In this document: positions 26,201-33,162 of the stretch, in pieces
How the letters are laid out: each line of letters starts with the position of its first letter
How positions within the stretch are numbered: the stretch's first letter is position 1
Source of the DNA: UBA7672 sp965279205
Lineage (GTDB): Bacteria; Pseudomonadota; Alphaproteobacteria; Caulobacterales; Hyphomonadaceae
Reading direction: 5' to 3'
DNA: 64,000 bases
NCBI GenBank assembly: GCA_965279205.1
Contig: OZ257144.1
Location: 2,914,001-2,978,000, forward strand
Position numbers and translations under genes: made by a program
The notes under the pieces: generated by a model
Database searches by the model: none
Told to the model about the DNA's origin: nothing
Seen by the model: only the letters and a program-made list of their open reading frames with translations

Positions 26201-26539
26201 GAGGACATGGTTCTCGCGTCCCAATTTCTTGAACTCAAGAATTTCCTGTTCGACCCATTGGCTGCGGGCGCAGCTCGGCGAGCAGAGAACGATGAGATAT
26301 GTCGACTTGCGAAGCGCATCGGCGATAACTGCACCAAGATCGGATGCAGTTGGGTTCTCGTCCCGGTCTCTGTAAATCTTGAAAAGATGTGGCGGGACAG
26401 GTCCGTCCCGCCCAATTGTGCCACGCAGCTTACGCGGTATTGAATAGGTCTCAAGCGCGCCATGAAGCCACTTCGCGAATGCCTCGTCGCGATGGCTATA
26501 GCTGATGAAGCCTCGATATTCGAACGGGCGTCTAGCCAT
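23273..26539 (-). CDS. Membrane-anchored TIR protein with PEGA and PQQ/FG-GAP beta-propeller
   Basis: The protein is 1088 residues. The N-terminal TIR domain (about 6-145) reads YRGFISYSHRDEAFAKWLHG, KIYRDRDENPTASDLG, LIVLCSPSCARSQWVEQEIL, with Glu99 in the W-x3-E catalytic position. An Arg-rich stop-transfer signal precedes one membrane helix (201-217). A PEGA-like domain (SEPANSSISVDGAELGSKIK to VRIDRQR) comes next. The rest is a large beta-propeller with PQQ-type blades (AVEAQTGIVRWRH, ALRGADGNLLWKQS) and FG-GAP-type calcium loops (GDLDGNGIQEF, GDIDGDGKPDV). Positive residues before the helix favour TIR in the cytoplasm and the propeller in the periplasm. A small secreted protein gene lies 44 bp upstream on the same strand, so they are probably one operon. 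Confidence 0.82.
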   Translation of the reverse strand: MARRPFEYRGFISYSHRDEAFAKWLHGALETYSIPRKLRGTIGRDGPVPPHLFKIYRDRDENPTASDLGAVIADALRKSTYLIVLCSPSCARSQWVEQEILEFKKLGRENHVLAVIIDGEPNASSKAGVDPEIECFPHALRFRFDPETKALSDSPTEPIAADARPHGDGRYNTKLKLVAGLLGVSYDAIRRRDDGRRRRRWLAVCALLAMVVGAGGLRAWELYDRGELTAESEPANSSISVDGAELGSKIKGLKLATGTHLVTAAAPDHFELERQVRIDRQRTASTRFSLEPGWEAQPYRSSDLQGSFGVIETADDVILVNNELTQLSMWSAMQGRVIAAIPTPRGEHRSFDELRLGDGPRRFFVSAIEPAGLAPEAVVIPSEDPASFWTAKVPSSARFPADGAMASIAFSGPDGDVLGLAGRDGKVYLFDAASGNFKTALELSKEPLTSPPSLALTKRGGMRLYAALRSVGGDLRLLSLSASGDAGQTKSLFRGKGWAAQFVSPEADRALLWNDNQWRLIDPELGNIVASGTIAGPLRSAPLWLDAGPRDGPSLLLDYQSELGTVTVRIADGVPLWTAPKGFRPLRTSSGSAVRQGNALLLGSASAIAAVEAQTGIVRWRHEGVVAGVLAGSWSGDGGNQVLATVEGEGLICLNESGTLLWKLRLGTSNLAPVALVRSPGGGLARDIVLQSHGGAIGLVHGPRRLWLARSAKPLQASPAVLLGPNGGSVVAEVGEWDGRAKLRAFDGVTGTVLWSATDEIAPNRGVAVGDLDGNGIQEFVAIGLGHGDARGTFILSYNPTDGRLLSALPVAVDGWLSSTPVIADFRGIGRPDVAFSAWDAQLIALADGKTGEVIWRFSTAGPVLGAVSAGDIDGDGKPDVLVSSFDGYIYALRGADGNLLWKQSIGPGGWTSPTVIGGKTGARIAVTDLVGGLHVLDAQTGKVLWVSQSREGAIKPAGSPIALQLDKRMLVYAPQGALGLVAYDLDTGAIAWTTDDAVVVSASPVLWNSPAGRNLIVCATVDGTLLFLEAETGALIRREELRDKDETDPLIEGDPVVADLTGTGELSVVIATHDRQLLAVRGSGIAR

Positions 26540-26583
26540 GAGCGTTACAGCGCAAGGCTACCTCTTTGTCGGGCCTGGTAGCC

Positions 26584-26865
26584 CTATTTAGGCTGGCTAA
26601 GCGCCTTCGCCATTCTTTCCGCCAGCTCGTTCGTCTTCTTGGCCGCAGCCGCCTGTTTGTCGTTCGCCTGCTTATTCTGTTGCGTCGGTTGAGCCTGCGT
26701 TTTCTGCGACTGACCAGATGCACTCGGGCTAGAGCTCTGTACGCTGTAGTTCGAAGTCGAGTTCTGCACATTGTAGTTGTTGCTGCCGCCTTGAGCGCTC
26801 GCGGAGAGCGCCAGGGTCAGAACAGAAAAAGCGCAGACAGAAATCCCAATGATTTTCGCAGTCAT
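26584..26865 (-). CDS. Small secreted Gln/Ser/Asn-rich protein
   Basis: The protein is 93 residues. A clear Sec signal (MTAKIIGISVCAFSVLTLAL to SASAQ) is followed by a low-complexity stretch GGSNNYNVQNSTSNYSVQSS. A Gln-rich linker and a helical C-terminus (KKTNELAERMAKALSQ) follow. It has no cysteines after the signal. It is not recognised. It is translated just before the TIR-PEGA-propeller gene, 44 bp apart on the same strand, so it could be a partner of the periplasmic part of that protein. Confidence 0.6.
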   Translation of the reverse strand: MTAKIIGISVCAFSVLTLALSASAQGGSNNYNVQNSTSNYSVQSSSPSASGQSQKTQAQPTQQNKQANDKQAAAAKKTNELAERMAKALSQPK

Positions 26866-27150
26866 GATGGATGTCCCCAGCTTGAACCTAGTTTTGTGAG
26901 TTAACAGGTCGTCGTCCGGTCGTCCATATTGCCCTAAGCGTCAACCTGGAGACCCAAAGTCAGCAGCTCCACCTCGATCAATTTTCCTCGGCGGCGCATG
27001 ACCGCAATGGGCCCCAACTCGCGCGCATGGCCGCCGGCTCACGACCGGCCTACGCCACCAATTGAAGTCATTCGGGAGCGAAGCCGAGCCCACCTAGCAT
27101 GTCGCGCCCCGCCGGCATGGTGCGGGCGGGTGAGCAGAAGGCTCACGACG

Positions 27151-27795
27151 ATGACATTCGAACTTGTTCCCAAATCTCCGGTTCGCTCCGGCGGTCGGGC
27201 TCGCATTGTTACGGGCAGGAAACTCACCGGCCAGAAACCCGCCCTCAAGATGAAAGAGGTCATGGCTATCCGCATTCGCCTCCAGATGGCGGGGAAGATT
27301 CGCGAACTCGCCCTTTTCAATCTCGGGATCGATAGCAAGCTGCGAGGGTGCGACCTCGTCCGACTTCGGGTTGAAGACGTGGCCGGCGCTGGAACGGTCA
27401 AGAACCGGGCTGCCATTGTGCAGAAGAAGACCGGGCGGCCAGTCCAGTTCGAGATCACCGACCAGGCCCGGGCGGCGGTTGGCGATCTGATCCAGAAGCA
27501 CGGCTTGTCGGGTTCCGACTTCCTGTTCCACAGCCGCCTTGCTTCTTCGGAACGATTGTCGACCCGGCAATACGCCCGGCTGGTTCAAGGCTGGGTAAGT
27601 TCGATCGGTCTCAACCCGGCCACCTACGGAACGCATTCGCTGCGGCGAACCAAGGTGGCGATGATCTACCGAAAGACCGGCAATCTACGCGCCGTCCAGC
27701 TCCTGCTGGGACACACCAAGCTCGAAAGCACGATTCGATATCTGGGCGTGGAGGTCGATGACGCGTTAGCTCTTTCCGAGCAGGTCGACCTCTGA
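27151..27795 (+). CDS. Tyrosine recombinase, catalytic core only
   Basis: The protein is 214 residues. It carries a full set of tyrosine-recombinase residues: Arg in IDSKLRGCDLVRLRVEDV, H-x2-R in THSLRRTKVAMIYR, the second His in LLGHTKLES, and the nucleophile Tyr in TIRYLG. It lacks the usual N-terminal core-binding (SAM-like) domain. Proteins of this short form are common in alphaproteobacteria. ATG at 27151 fits the start of the aligned region; the frame from 26998 adds only Pro/Arg-rich sequence. No att-like direct repeats flank it, so its target is unknown. It sits in the middle of the island and may be a remnant of an older element. Confidence 0.8.
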   Translation: MTFELVPKSPVRSGGRARIVTGRKLTGQKPALKMKEVMAIRIRLQMAGKIRELALFNLGIDSKLRGCDLVRLRVEDVAGAGTVKNRAAIVQKKTGRPVQFEITDQARAAVGDLIQKHGLSGSDFLFHSRLASSERLSTRQYARLVQGWVSSIGLNPATYGTHSLRRTKVAMIYRKTGNLRAVQLLLGHTKLESTIRYLGVEVDDALALSEQVDL

Positions 27796-28174
27796 GTGCC
27801 TCAACGGTAGTGGCCGGTGAGCTCCAATCCGGCCATTTCCCCAGTCCTGGGAGCAATGCACGTACCTCGCCTCAGCGCAGTCACTCAGCAACGCCGCTCA
27901 GTCGATCCTTTCGAGCTGCGCCGAACTTCACGTCGTAGACGTGAACTTGCTCTCTGGCGTGATGAACAAGGTGGTCATGTGTCTACGAGCAAAGGCATCT
28001 TGAGCTTGCGCTGAAGGATAGTTCATTGGCAAAAAAACTACGGAAACCGCAACGGAAACCCGGCAACGCGTAGCGCTATTTTATTGGGCGATCAGGCTTA
28101 GCCGCCTTTTCGCAAGGTCTGACGGGGCGTAACTTATGTTTATTCGCCCTGACCGGGCGGTGGGGAGGGTGGCT
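27796..28174. other. 379-bp intergenic stretch with one perfect hairpin
   Basis: No gene is supported. A 19-bp perfect inverted repeat (TTCACGTC, GTA, GACGTGAA) lies at 27927-27945, about 130 bp downstream of the recombinase. Confidence 0.4.
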
Positions 28175-28342
28175 ATGCGAACGCGTTTCTACGCCGCTGC
28201 AAGGATTGTGTTGGCGGGTCTCTTGATGGCGAGCTGCGAGTATCTGGATCCGGACAACCCGGATGGCATCTTCTGCCAAGATCCATCAGGTTGCTATTGC
28301 TCCTGCCCGTGGTGGGACCCTACTTGCTCCGACTGTCGGTAA
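28175..28342 (+). CDS. Small Cys-rich lipoprotein
   Basis: The protein is 55 residues. ATG at 28175 has GGGAGGG upstream. The signal MRTRFYAAARIVLAGLLMAS is followed by the lipobox Cys. The mature part is only about 35 residues: EYLDPDNPDGIFCQDPSGCY, then CSCPWWDPTCSDCR. Six cysteines plus the lipidated one suggest a disulfide-rich or metal-binding peptide. It stands 430 bp upstream of the TIR-WD40 gene on the same strand, with repeat copy E in between. Confidence 0.6.
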   Translation: MRTRFYAAARIVLAGLLMASCEYLDPDNPDGIFCQDPSGCYCSCPWWDPTCSDCR

Positions 28343-28773
28343 CACGGCAGAGGGAGTTGTCATCTGTGGACGAACCCCGGCCGGCCTCGTCCTGACAACA
28401 TCAGTTCAAAAGCGGGCGCTCGAGTGAGTAGATTCGCGGAGCTGGCCGGCGTTCCCCATTTCGAACGCGTCTGAATCTCGGCGACCGTTTTGGGCCCCAT
28501 GCCGTCCGGCTCTCGGGAAGGCCACGACCGGCAAGGTCGCTCCAGAGCAGCCATTCGCCCTGCCCTGACGAACCCGGCCGGACATCGCCTCATTGCGGAC
28601 GTCCGTAATCTTCGGAAATCCTAGGCAAGATTCGACCTTCTGCCGCCGCCCGTGAACGTTGCGGGGCCCCTTTTCCGGAGAGAGAGATTTGCGACTCGCG
28701 CCACGTGCGAGCGTCGCTTGGCTGACGCTGCGTTGGCATGGCAGTGTGAGTGTCGGGGATAGCGGAGTGAGGG
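28343..28773. other. 431-bp intergenic stretch holding repeat copy E
   Basis: Apart from the repeat (28484-28606) no gene is supported. The last 100 bp must contain the promoter of the TIR-WD40 gene, but I cannot name clear boxes. Confidence 0.4.
28484..28606 (+). repeat. Island intergenic repeat, copy E
   Basis: GTTTTGGGCCCCATGCCG at the start and ACGAACCCGGCCGGACATCG at the end match copies A and D. The middle third is diverged. Confidence 0.65.
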
Positions 28774-31674
28774 ATGGGCGGGGACGGCCCGGCGGAAGAG
28801 ACGGTGCCTTCATCTGGAAAGATGAAGGTGTTTGTCTCGTATTCGCGGGCCGACGTTGCATTTGCGGATCAGCTGGTGATCGGGCTCGAGGACCGGGGGT
28901 TCGCGGCGATCCTCGACCGGCATGACATCGATCCGGGAGAAAAGTGGAGGGCGCGGCTGGGCGGGTTGATCCTGTCGGCCGACGCCGTCGCGTTCGTGTT
29001 GACGGATACGTCGGCGGGTTCTCCGATCTGCGCGTGGGAGGTGGAGGAGGCGGCGCGGCTGGGCAAGCGCATCGTGCCGGTCGTGCCGCGCGATGTCAGC
29101 AAGCCGGCGCCGGCGGTACTGGCCGACCGCAACTGGATTTATTTTTACGCCACGCCTGTGATGCCCGAGTCCGGCGTGCTCGACGGCATGCGCAAGCTGG
29201 AACACGCGCTGAAGGTTGACCTTGCCTGGCTGCGCGAACAGACGCGGCTGTCGGAGCGCGCGGCGGAGTGGGCGGCTAGCGGCGCGGACGACCGCCTGCT
29301 GCGCGGCGCGTCGCTGAAGGACGCTCACGACTGGCTGGGCCGTGCGCCGAAGGATGCGCATGTGCCCGCCTCGGTGCGCGACTATCTGACCGCGAGCGCC
29401 GACGCGGAGCAGGGACGCGAGACGGCGGCGAAGGCGCAGCTGGCGGAGCGGGAAGAGGCGCTGAAGACCGCCGAGGCGGCGGTGAAGGATCGCGCCCGGG
29501 TCGCCTCGCGACTGAGATGGGTGTCGGTGATTTCGCTCGTGATTGGCGTGGCGCTGGTCGCGGCGGCGCTGGCGGGCGGGTGGTTCGCGGCGGTCAACTC
29601 CGCCGATGCGAGCGCGAAGAAGGCGGCGTTGTTCGCGCGCGAGGCCGATGCTCTGAGCGCCAAGGGCTTTCACGTCAAGGCGCTGCTGATGGCGCTGGCC
29701 GGAGATCCGCAGGCGGAAGGCGGGTTCGCCGAGCGCGCGCTGAATCCAGATGGCTATCCCGACGTGCGCAACGCGCTGGCGCGCCCCTATGTCAGCAACC
29801 GGGTGGACCGGACGTTCGACGGCCACGGCGGCCAGGTTTATTCGGCCGTTTTCTCGCCGGACGGCAAGAGCATACTGGCGGGGCTGGAGAACGGGACGGC
29901 GGTGCTGTGGCGCGTGTCGGATGGCGCGCTGCTGGCGACGTTCAAGGGGCACGCGAAGTATGTTCTGTCGGTGGCGTTTGCCCCGGACGGCAAGAGCGTG
30001 CTGACCGGATCTTGGGACGGCACGGCGAAGCTGTGGCCGGTTTCGGGTGGAGAGCCGCTGCTAACGCTGGTTCCGCATCTGGAACACCCGCCGACCAAAC
30101 CGCTCAAGCTGCAGATCTTCGCGGTGGCGTTCTCGCCGGACGGCAAGACGATCCTGACGGGGGCCAGCACCGGGGAGGCGGACCTGTGGTCGGCATCCGA
30201 TGGAACCTTCCTCAAGGCCTTCACCGTGCATGGCGGCGAGATCAAGTCGGTGGCGTTCTCCGCGGATGGGACGAAGCTGGTCACGGGAGGGGAAGACCTG
30301 ACGGCGATCCTGTGGTCGGTTGCGGATGGTTCGATCCTCCAGAAATTCACCGGCCATAACGGCGCGGTGAATTCGGTGAGGTTCGGGTTTGGCGACCAGG
30401 CGGTGATAACGGGCTCGTCGGACGGGACGGCGAAGATCTGGGAGGTAGCCACCGGCAAGGCCTTGGATCAGGTCGTCTTCGGCCATGACAAAGAAGTCCT
30501 TTCCGTCGCGATCGTGGCGCCGGACGATCCGGACGATACAAGAGAGACACGATTGCTGACAGCGTCGGCGGATGGCGTCGTGAAGCTGTGGGCGGGTGGC
30601 AACCAGGGGCTGGAGACATTTACCGGGCATGACGGCGCCGTCTGGGCCGTCGACGTGTCGCCGGATCGGAAAGAATTCCTGACCGCCTCAAGCGACGGCA
30701 CGGTGAACGTCTGGTCACTGCAACCCGGCGAGGCGCCGGCGGCGGCGGAAGTCGGGCCGGTCACGGCGTTTCTGCCGAAGAAGGCCAGCGTGGTCACGTT
30801 CTCGCCGGATGGGAAGACGGTGCTGGCTGCGCTGCCGGACTACACGCTGAAACTCTGGTCTGTCCCGGATGGCAAGGAGCTGGCGACCCTTCGAGGTCAC
30901 ACCAAGGCGATCGAGGCGGCCGCGTTTTCACCGGACGGCAAGACGGTTCTTACCGGGTCCGACGACAAGACAGCCCGGCTATGGTCGGTTTCGAGCGGTG
31001 AGACGCTGGCGACCTTCTCCGGTCACACCAGTTATGTCGGGGACATAGCTTTCTCGCCGGACGGTAAGACCGTGCTGACCGGATCAGGCGACGGCACAGC
31101 AATACTCTGGCCGGTTTCAGGCGGCGCGGCGCAGGTCACACTCACGGGACACAAAGGGGCGATCGCTGCCGTGGCATTCTCGCCTGACGGCAAGAGGGTG
31201 CTGACCGGATCCACAGACGGCGCAGCAAAGTTGTGGCCTACGTCCGGCGGCGCGGCGCTGGCGACGTTTGTAAACGGGGAGCGGTCGATGAATTCGGTCG
31301 CTTTTTCCCCGGACGGCAGGATGGTGCTGACCACCTCCTACGACGAAGTGGCGAAGCTGTGGCCGGCCTCCGGGGGCGAACCGCTGCAGACGTTCGACGC
31401 CAGTGGCTGGATGAACCAGGCCTTCAGGTCCCCGAGGTTCTCGCCGGACGGCGGCGCGGTGCTGGCCGGGGAGAAGCGCTGGCCGATTGCGAAGGTCGTG
31501 CTGGCGCGCGCGGACGAGCAGGTGCGCATGGCGTGCGACAAGCTGAAGTCGATCGGCGTGCTCGATTTTTCCGACGAAGACTATTCCCGCTTCCCCATCC
31601 TCGACCGCAAGGCGCCGCATCCGTGTGCGAAGGCTTGGGGGTTCGATCCGCGCACGAAGCGGGAGGCGATCTGA
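28774..31674 (+). CDS. Membrane-anchored TIR protein with WD40 propeller
   Basis: The protein is 966 residues. The TIR domain (17-145) reads MKVFVSYSRADVAFADQLVI, LDRHDIDPGEKWRARL, and SPICAWEVEEAARLGKRIVP with Glu92 in the W-x3-E position. A helical, probably coiled-coil region (about 200-245) precedes one membrane helix (WVSVISLVIGVALVAAALAG, about 249-272). A linker with ALSAKGFHVKALLMALAGDP follows, then 12 clear WD40 repeats and one degenerate repeat (about 350-920), each with a FSPDGK(T/S)VLTGS core and DGTA.LW end. There is no STAND NTPase, unlike many TIR-WD40 proteins. ATG at 28774 follows GTGAGGG; ATG at 28822 (after GGAAAG) is also possible and starts right at the TIR domain. Confidence 0.85.
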   Translation: MGGDGPAEETVPSSGKMKVFVSYSRADVAFADQLVIGLEDRGFAAILDRHDIDPGEKWRARLGGLILSADAVAFVLTDTSAGSPICAWEVEEAARLGKRIVPVVPRDVSKPAPAVLADRNWIYFYATPVMPESGVLDGMRKLEHALKVDLAWLREQTRLSERAAEWAASGADDRLLRGASLKDAHDWLGRAPKDAHVPASVRDYLTASADAEQGRETAAKAQLAEREEALKTAEAAVKDRARVASRLRWVSVISLVIGVALVAAALAGGWFAAVNSADASAKKAALFAREADALSAKGFHVKALLMALAGDPQAEGGFAERALNPDGYPDVRNALARPYVSNRVDRTFDGHGGQVYSAVFSPDGKSILAGLENGTAVLWRVSDGALLATFKGHAKYVLSVAFAPDGKSVLTGSWDGTAKLWPVSGGEPLLTLVPHLEHPPTKPLKLQIFAVAFSPDGKTILTGASTGEADLWSASDGTFLKAFTVHGGEIKSVAFSADGTKLVTGGEDLTAILWSVADGSILQKFTGHNGAVNSVRFGFGDQAVITGSSDGTAKIWEVATGKALDQVVFGHDKEVLSVAIVAPDDPDDTRETRLLTASADGVVKLWAGGNQGLETFTGHDGAVWAVDVSPDRKEFLTASSDGTVNVWSLQPGEAPAAAEVGPVTAFLPKKASVVTFSPDGKTVLAALPDYTLKLWSVPDGKELATLRGHTKAIEAAAFSPDGKTVLTGSDDKTARLWSVSSGETLATFSGHTSYVGDIAFSPDGKTVLTGSGDGTAILWPVSGGAAQVTLTGHKGAIAAVAFSPDGKRVLTGSTDGAAKLWPTSGGAALATFVNGERSMNSVAFSPDGRMVLTTSYDEVAKLWPASGGEPLQTFDASGWMNQAFRSPRFSPDGGAVLAGEKRWPIAKVVLARADEQVRMACDKLKSIGVLDFSDEDYSRFPILDRKAPHPCAKAWGFDPRTKREAI

Positions 31675-31818
31675 AAGTAGGGTCTCCCAACCTCCCGATC
31701 GTCATTCCGGAGCGAAGCGAAGCGTAGACCCGAAATCCAGCGCAGGCGTTCGAGACAGCGGTCTTCCTCCCAGGTTCCGGGTAGCAGCTGCGCCGCTTCC
31801 GGAGCGAGCGACCGTTGA

Positions 31819-32802
31819 GGGCCAGATCGCGCCGTAACCCGCAATCATTACCGACGGCTGAGCCGTTCCGAAGCGGTCATTGCCCGCACGTAGAGGCGAT
31901 GGCAGGAGTCGCCGGAAGCGGTCATTCGCAGATGATGCAGCGTCGCTGCGATTAGTCGGTGTTGGACCGAGTAATGACGCCGATCGGGCCACATCGAGCC
32001 AGCTTGCGCATGCGAAGTTGCGGCGCTTGCAGGGTCTGACCGGCGATTCCCAGCCGCTCAGCGGCTGCAGCCATTACCTCCAGCGGCGCCGGAACTTCGG
32101 TGAGCGCCAGCTCTGACCGTGCATTCATGCTGATTGCGTAGAGGCCAAGGAACACCGGCTGGCCGTCGAACGCAAAGGAAAGGCTCACCTCTTCGGAGGT
32201 TGCACGAGTGTGACGCCATTGACCATCGTACCAGCTCACGCCAGCGTCGCGAAAGGTGTAGTCACCCGGGTTCACTGGACTTTTGGCTGGCACACTCTCT
32301 CCGCTGAAGGCATTAAACAGCCGCACATGCATGATGGCGCCATCGGCTGTCCTGACATCGAGCAAGGCGCTCTCACGGAAGATCGCGACCTCTGTGAGTC
32401 TTGCCCGGGAGTCGTTGTAGCCGTTCGGCGTGCAGCCTTTGGTGTCCTGCTGGAACACCGGCCCCAGTCGCACGTCCTCGTCGCCGTCCGGCGCCTTCGT
32501 GCTGAAACGATCCTTCAAGGCCTCGTCAAACCCCACTATGGCGATGACGACGTTGGAGCGCTCGATCGGCTCCCACACCGACGAGCAGCCGACGAGCGCC
32601 ATTCCTCCGAGCACGAGCGACCAGATGCGCATGTCCCCTCCCTGCGATGCCAAGGTATCATCGCCCAAAGCGTTCCGCGGGTGCAAATATTTCTGCAACG
32701 GGCTCACGGAGCGAGGAATACGACATTGAAAGACTGCAATGGGCCACTAGCTGCCGTTTGATGTGAGTCCTGTCAGACCGCCGAACGGCGGCTATTCGCC
32801 GA
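31819..32802 (-). repeat. Inverted duplication, copy 2 (984 bp)
   Basis: This is the reverse complement of 10593-11531, with one extra 45-bp segment near 31880-31930 between two AATGACCGCTTC direct repeats. The matching part covers the lipoprotein gene and both flanks. The 45-bp difference is what deletion (or duplication) between those 12-bp repeats would produce. Confidence 0.9.
31952..32632 (-). CDS. Hypothetical lipoprotein, copy 2 of a duplicated gene
   Basis: The protein is 226 residues, identical to the 10763-11443 protein except for Arg instead of Gly in RARLTEV. The same ribosome site (GGGAGGGG), signal and lipobox (LVGC) are present. The near-identity of coding and flanking sequence means the duplication is recent or kept uniform by gene conversion. 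Confidence 0.7.
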   Translation of the reverse strand: MRIWSLVLGGMALVGCSSVWEPIERSNVVIAIVGFDEALKDRFSTKAPDGDEDVRLGPVFQQDTKGCTPNGYNDSRARLTEVAIFRESALLDVRTADGAIMHVRLFNAFSGESVPAKSPVNPGDYTFRDAGVSWYDGQWRHTRATSEEVSLSFAFDGQPVFLGLYAISMNARSELALTEVPAPLEVMAAAAERLGIAGQTLQAPQLRMRKLARCGPIGVITRSNTD

Positions 32803-32811
32803 TAGCGGGCG

Positions 32812-33114
32812 TCACTCGTAGATCTTGCCGACCCACATTATCTCGGCGGCCCGTCGCCCGACGTTTGTTTCGTCGAGCCGCCGGTGAAGGCCGACCGACG
32901 CCGCTCCAAGGAATTCACCGATGGTCCCATTCTCCCAACCGAGTGCACCGGAACCGTAAGTGGAACCGGGTTCTCCTTTTTCGATCTCTTGCTCCTGGAA
33001 CCAGTCAGTTGCCAGCGCCTGGAGAAATTCGCAGAACGTGGCCTCGTCGCTGACACGCTCTAGCGCATTGGAGAGCTTCTCCTCGGCCTCTCGTCTCATT
33101 TGCTCGACGGACAT
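32812..33114 (-). CDS. Small hypothetical protein, DUF7660-like
   Basis: The protein is 100 residues: MSVEQMRREAEEKLSNALER, then FLQALATDWFQEQEIEKGEP, then LGWENGTIGEFLGAASVGLH. The spacing of the acidic FLxxLxxD helix and the WEN-T-I-FL-AA motif resembles the DUF7660 family of immunity-like or accessory proteins; this is a tentative match. GAGAGG precedes the ATG. It begins 48 bp downstream of the next lipoprotein gene on the same strand. Confidence 0.5.
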   Translation of the reverse strand: MSVEQMRREAEEKLSNALERVSDEATFCEFLQALATDWFQEQEIEKGEPGSTYGSGALGWENGTIGEFLGAASVGLHRRLDETNVGRRAAEIMWVGKIYE

Positions 33115-33162
33115 TCCGACCTCTCAGGTTTCCACCAAATCTGGAGCGCATTCTCCTGTCTC

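Noticed and set aside
27927..27945. Rho-independent terminator for the recombinase
   Set aside because: The hairpin is perfect but not followed by a T-run on the plus strand, and it is about 130 bp from the stop codon.
28810..29952. Long minus-strand open frame of 380 codons opposite the TIR-WD40 gene
   Set aside because: It is a shadow in a GC-rich gene. The composition is Arg/His-rich, while the plus strand gives clear TIR and WD40 sequence.
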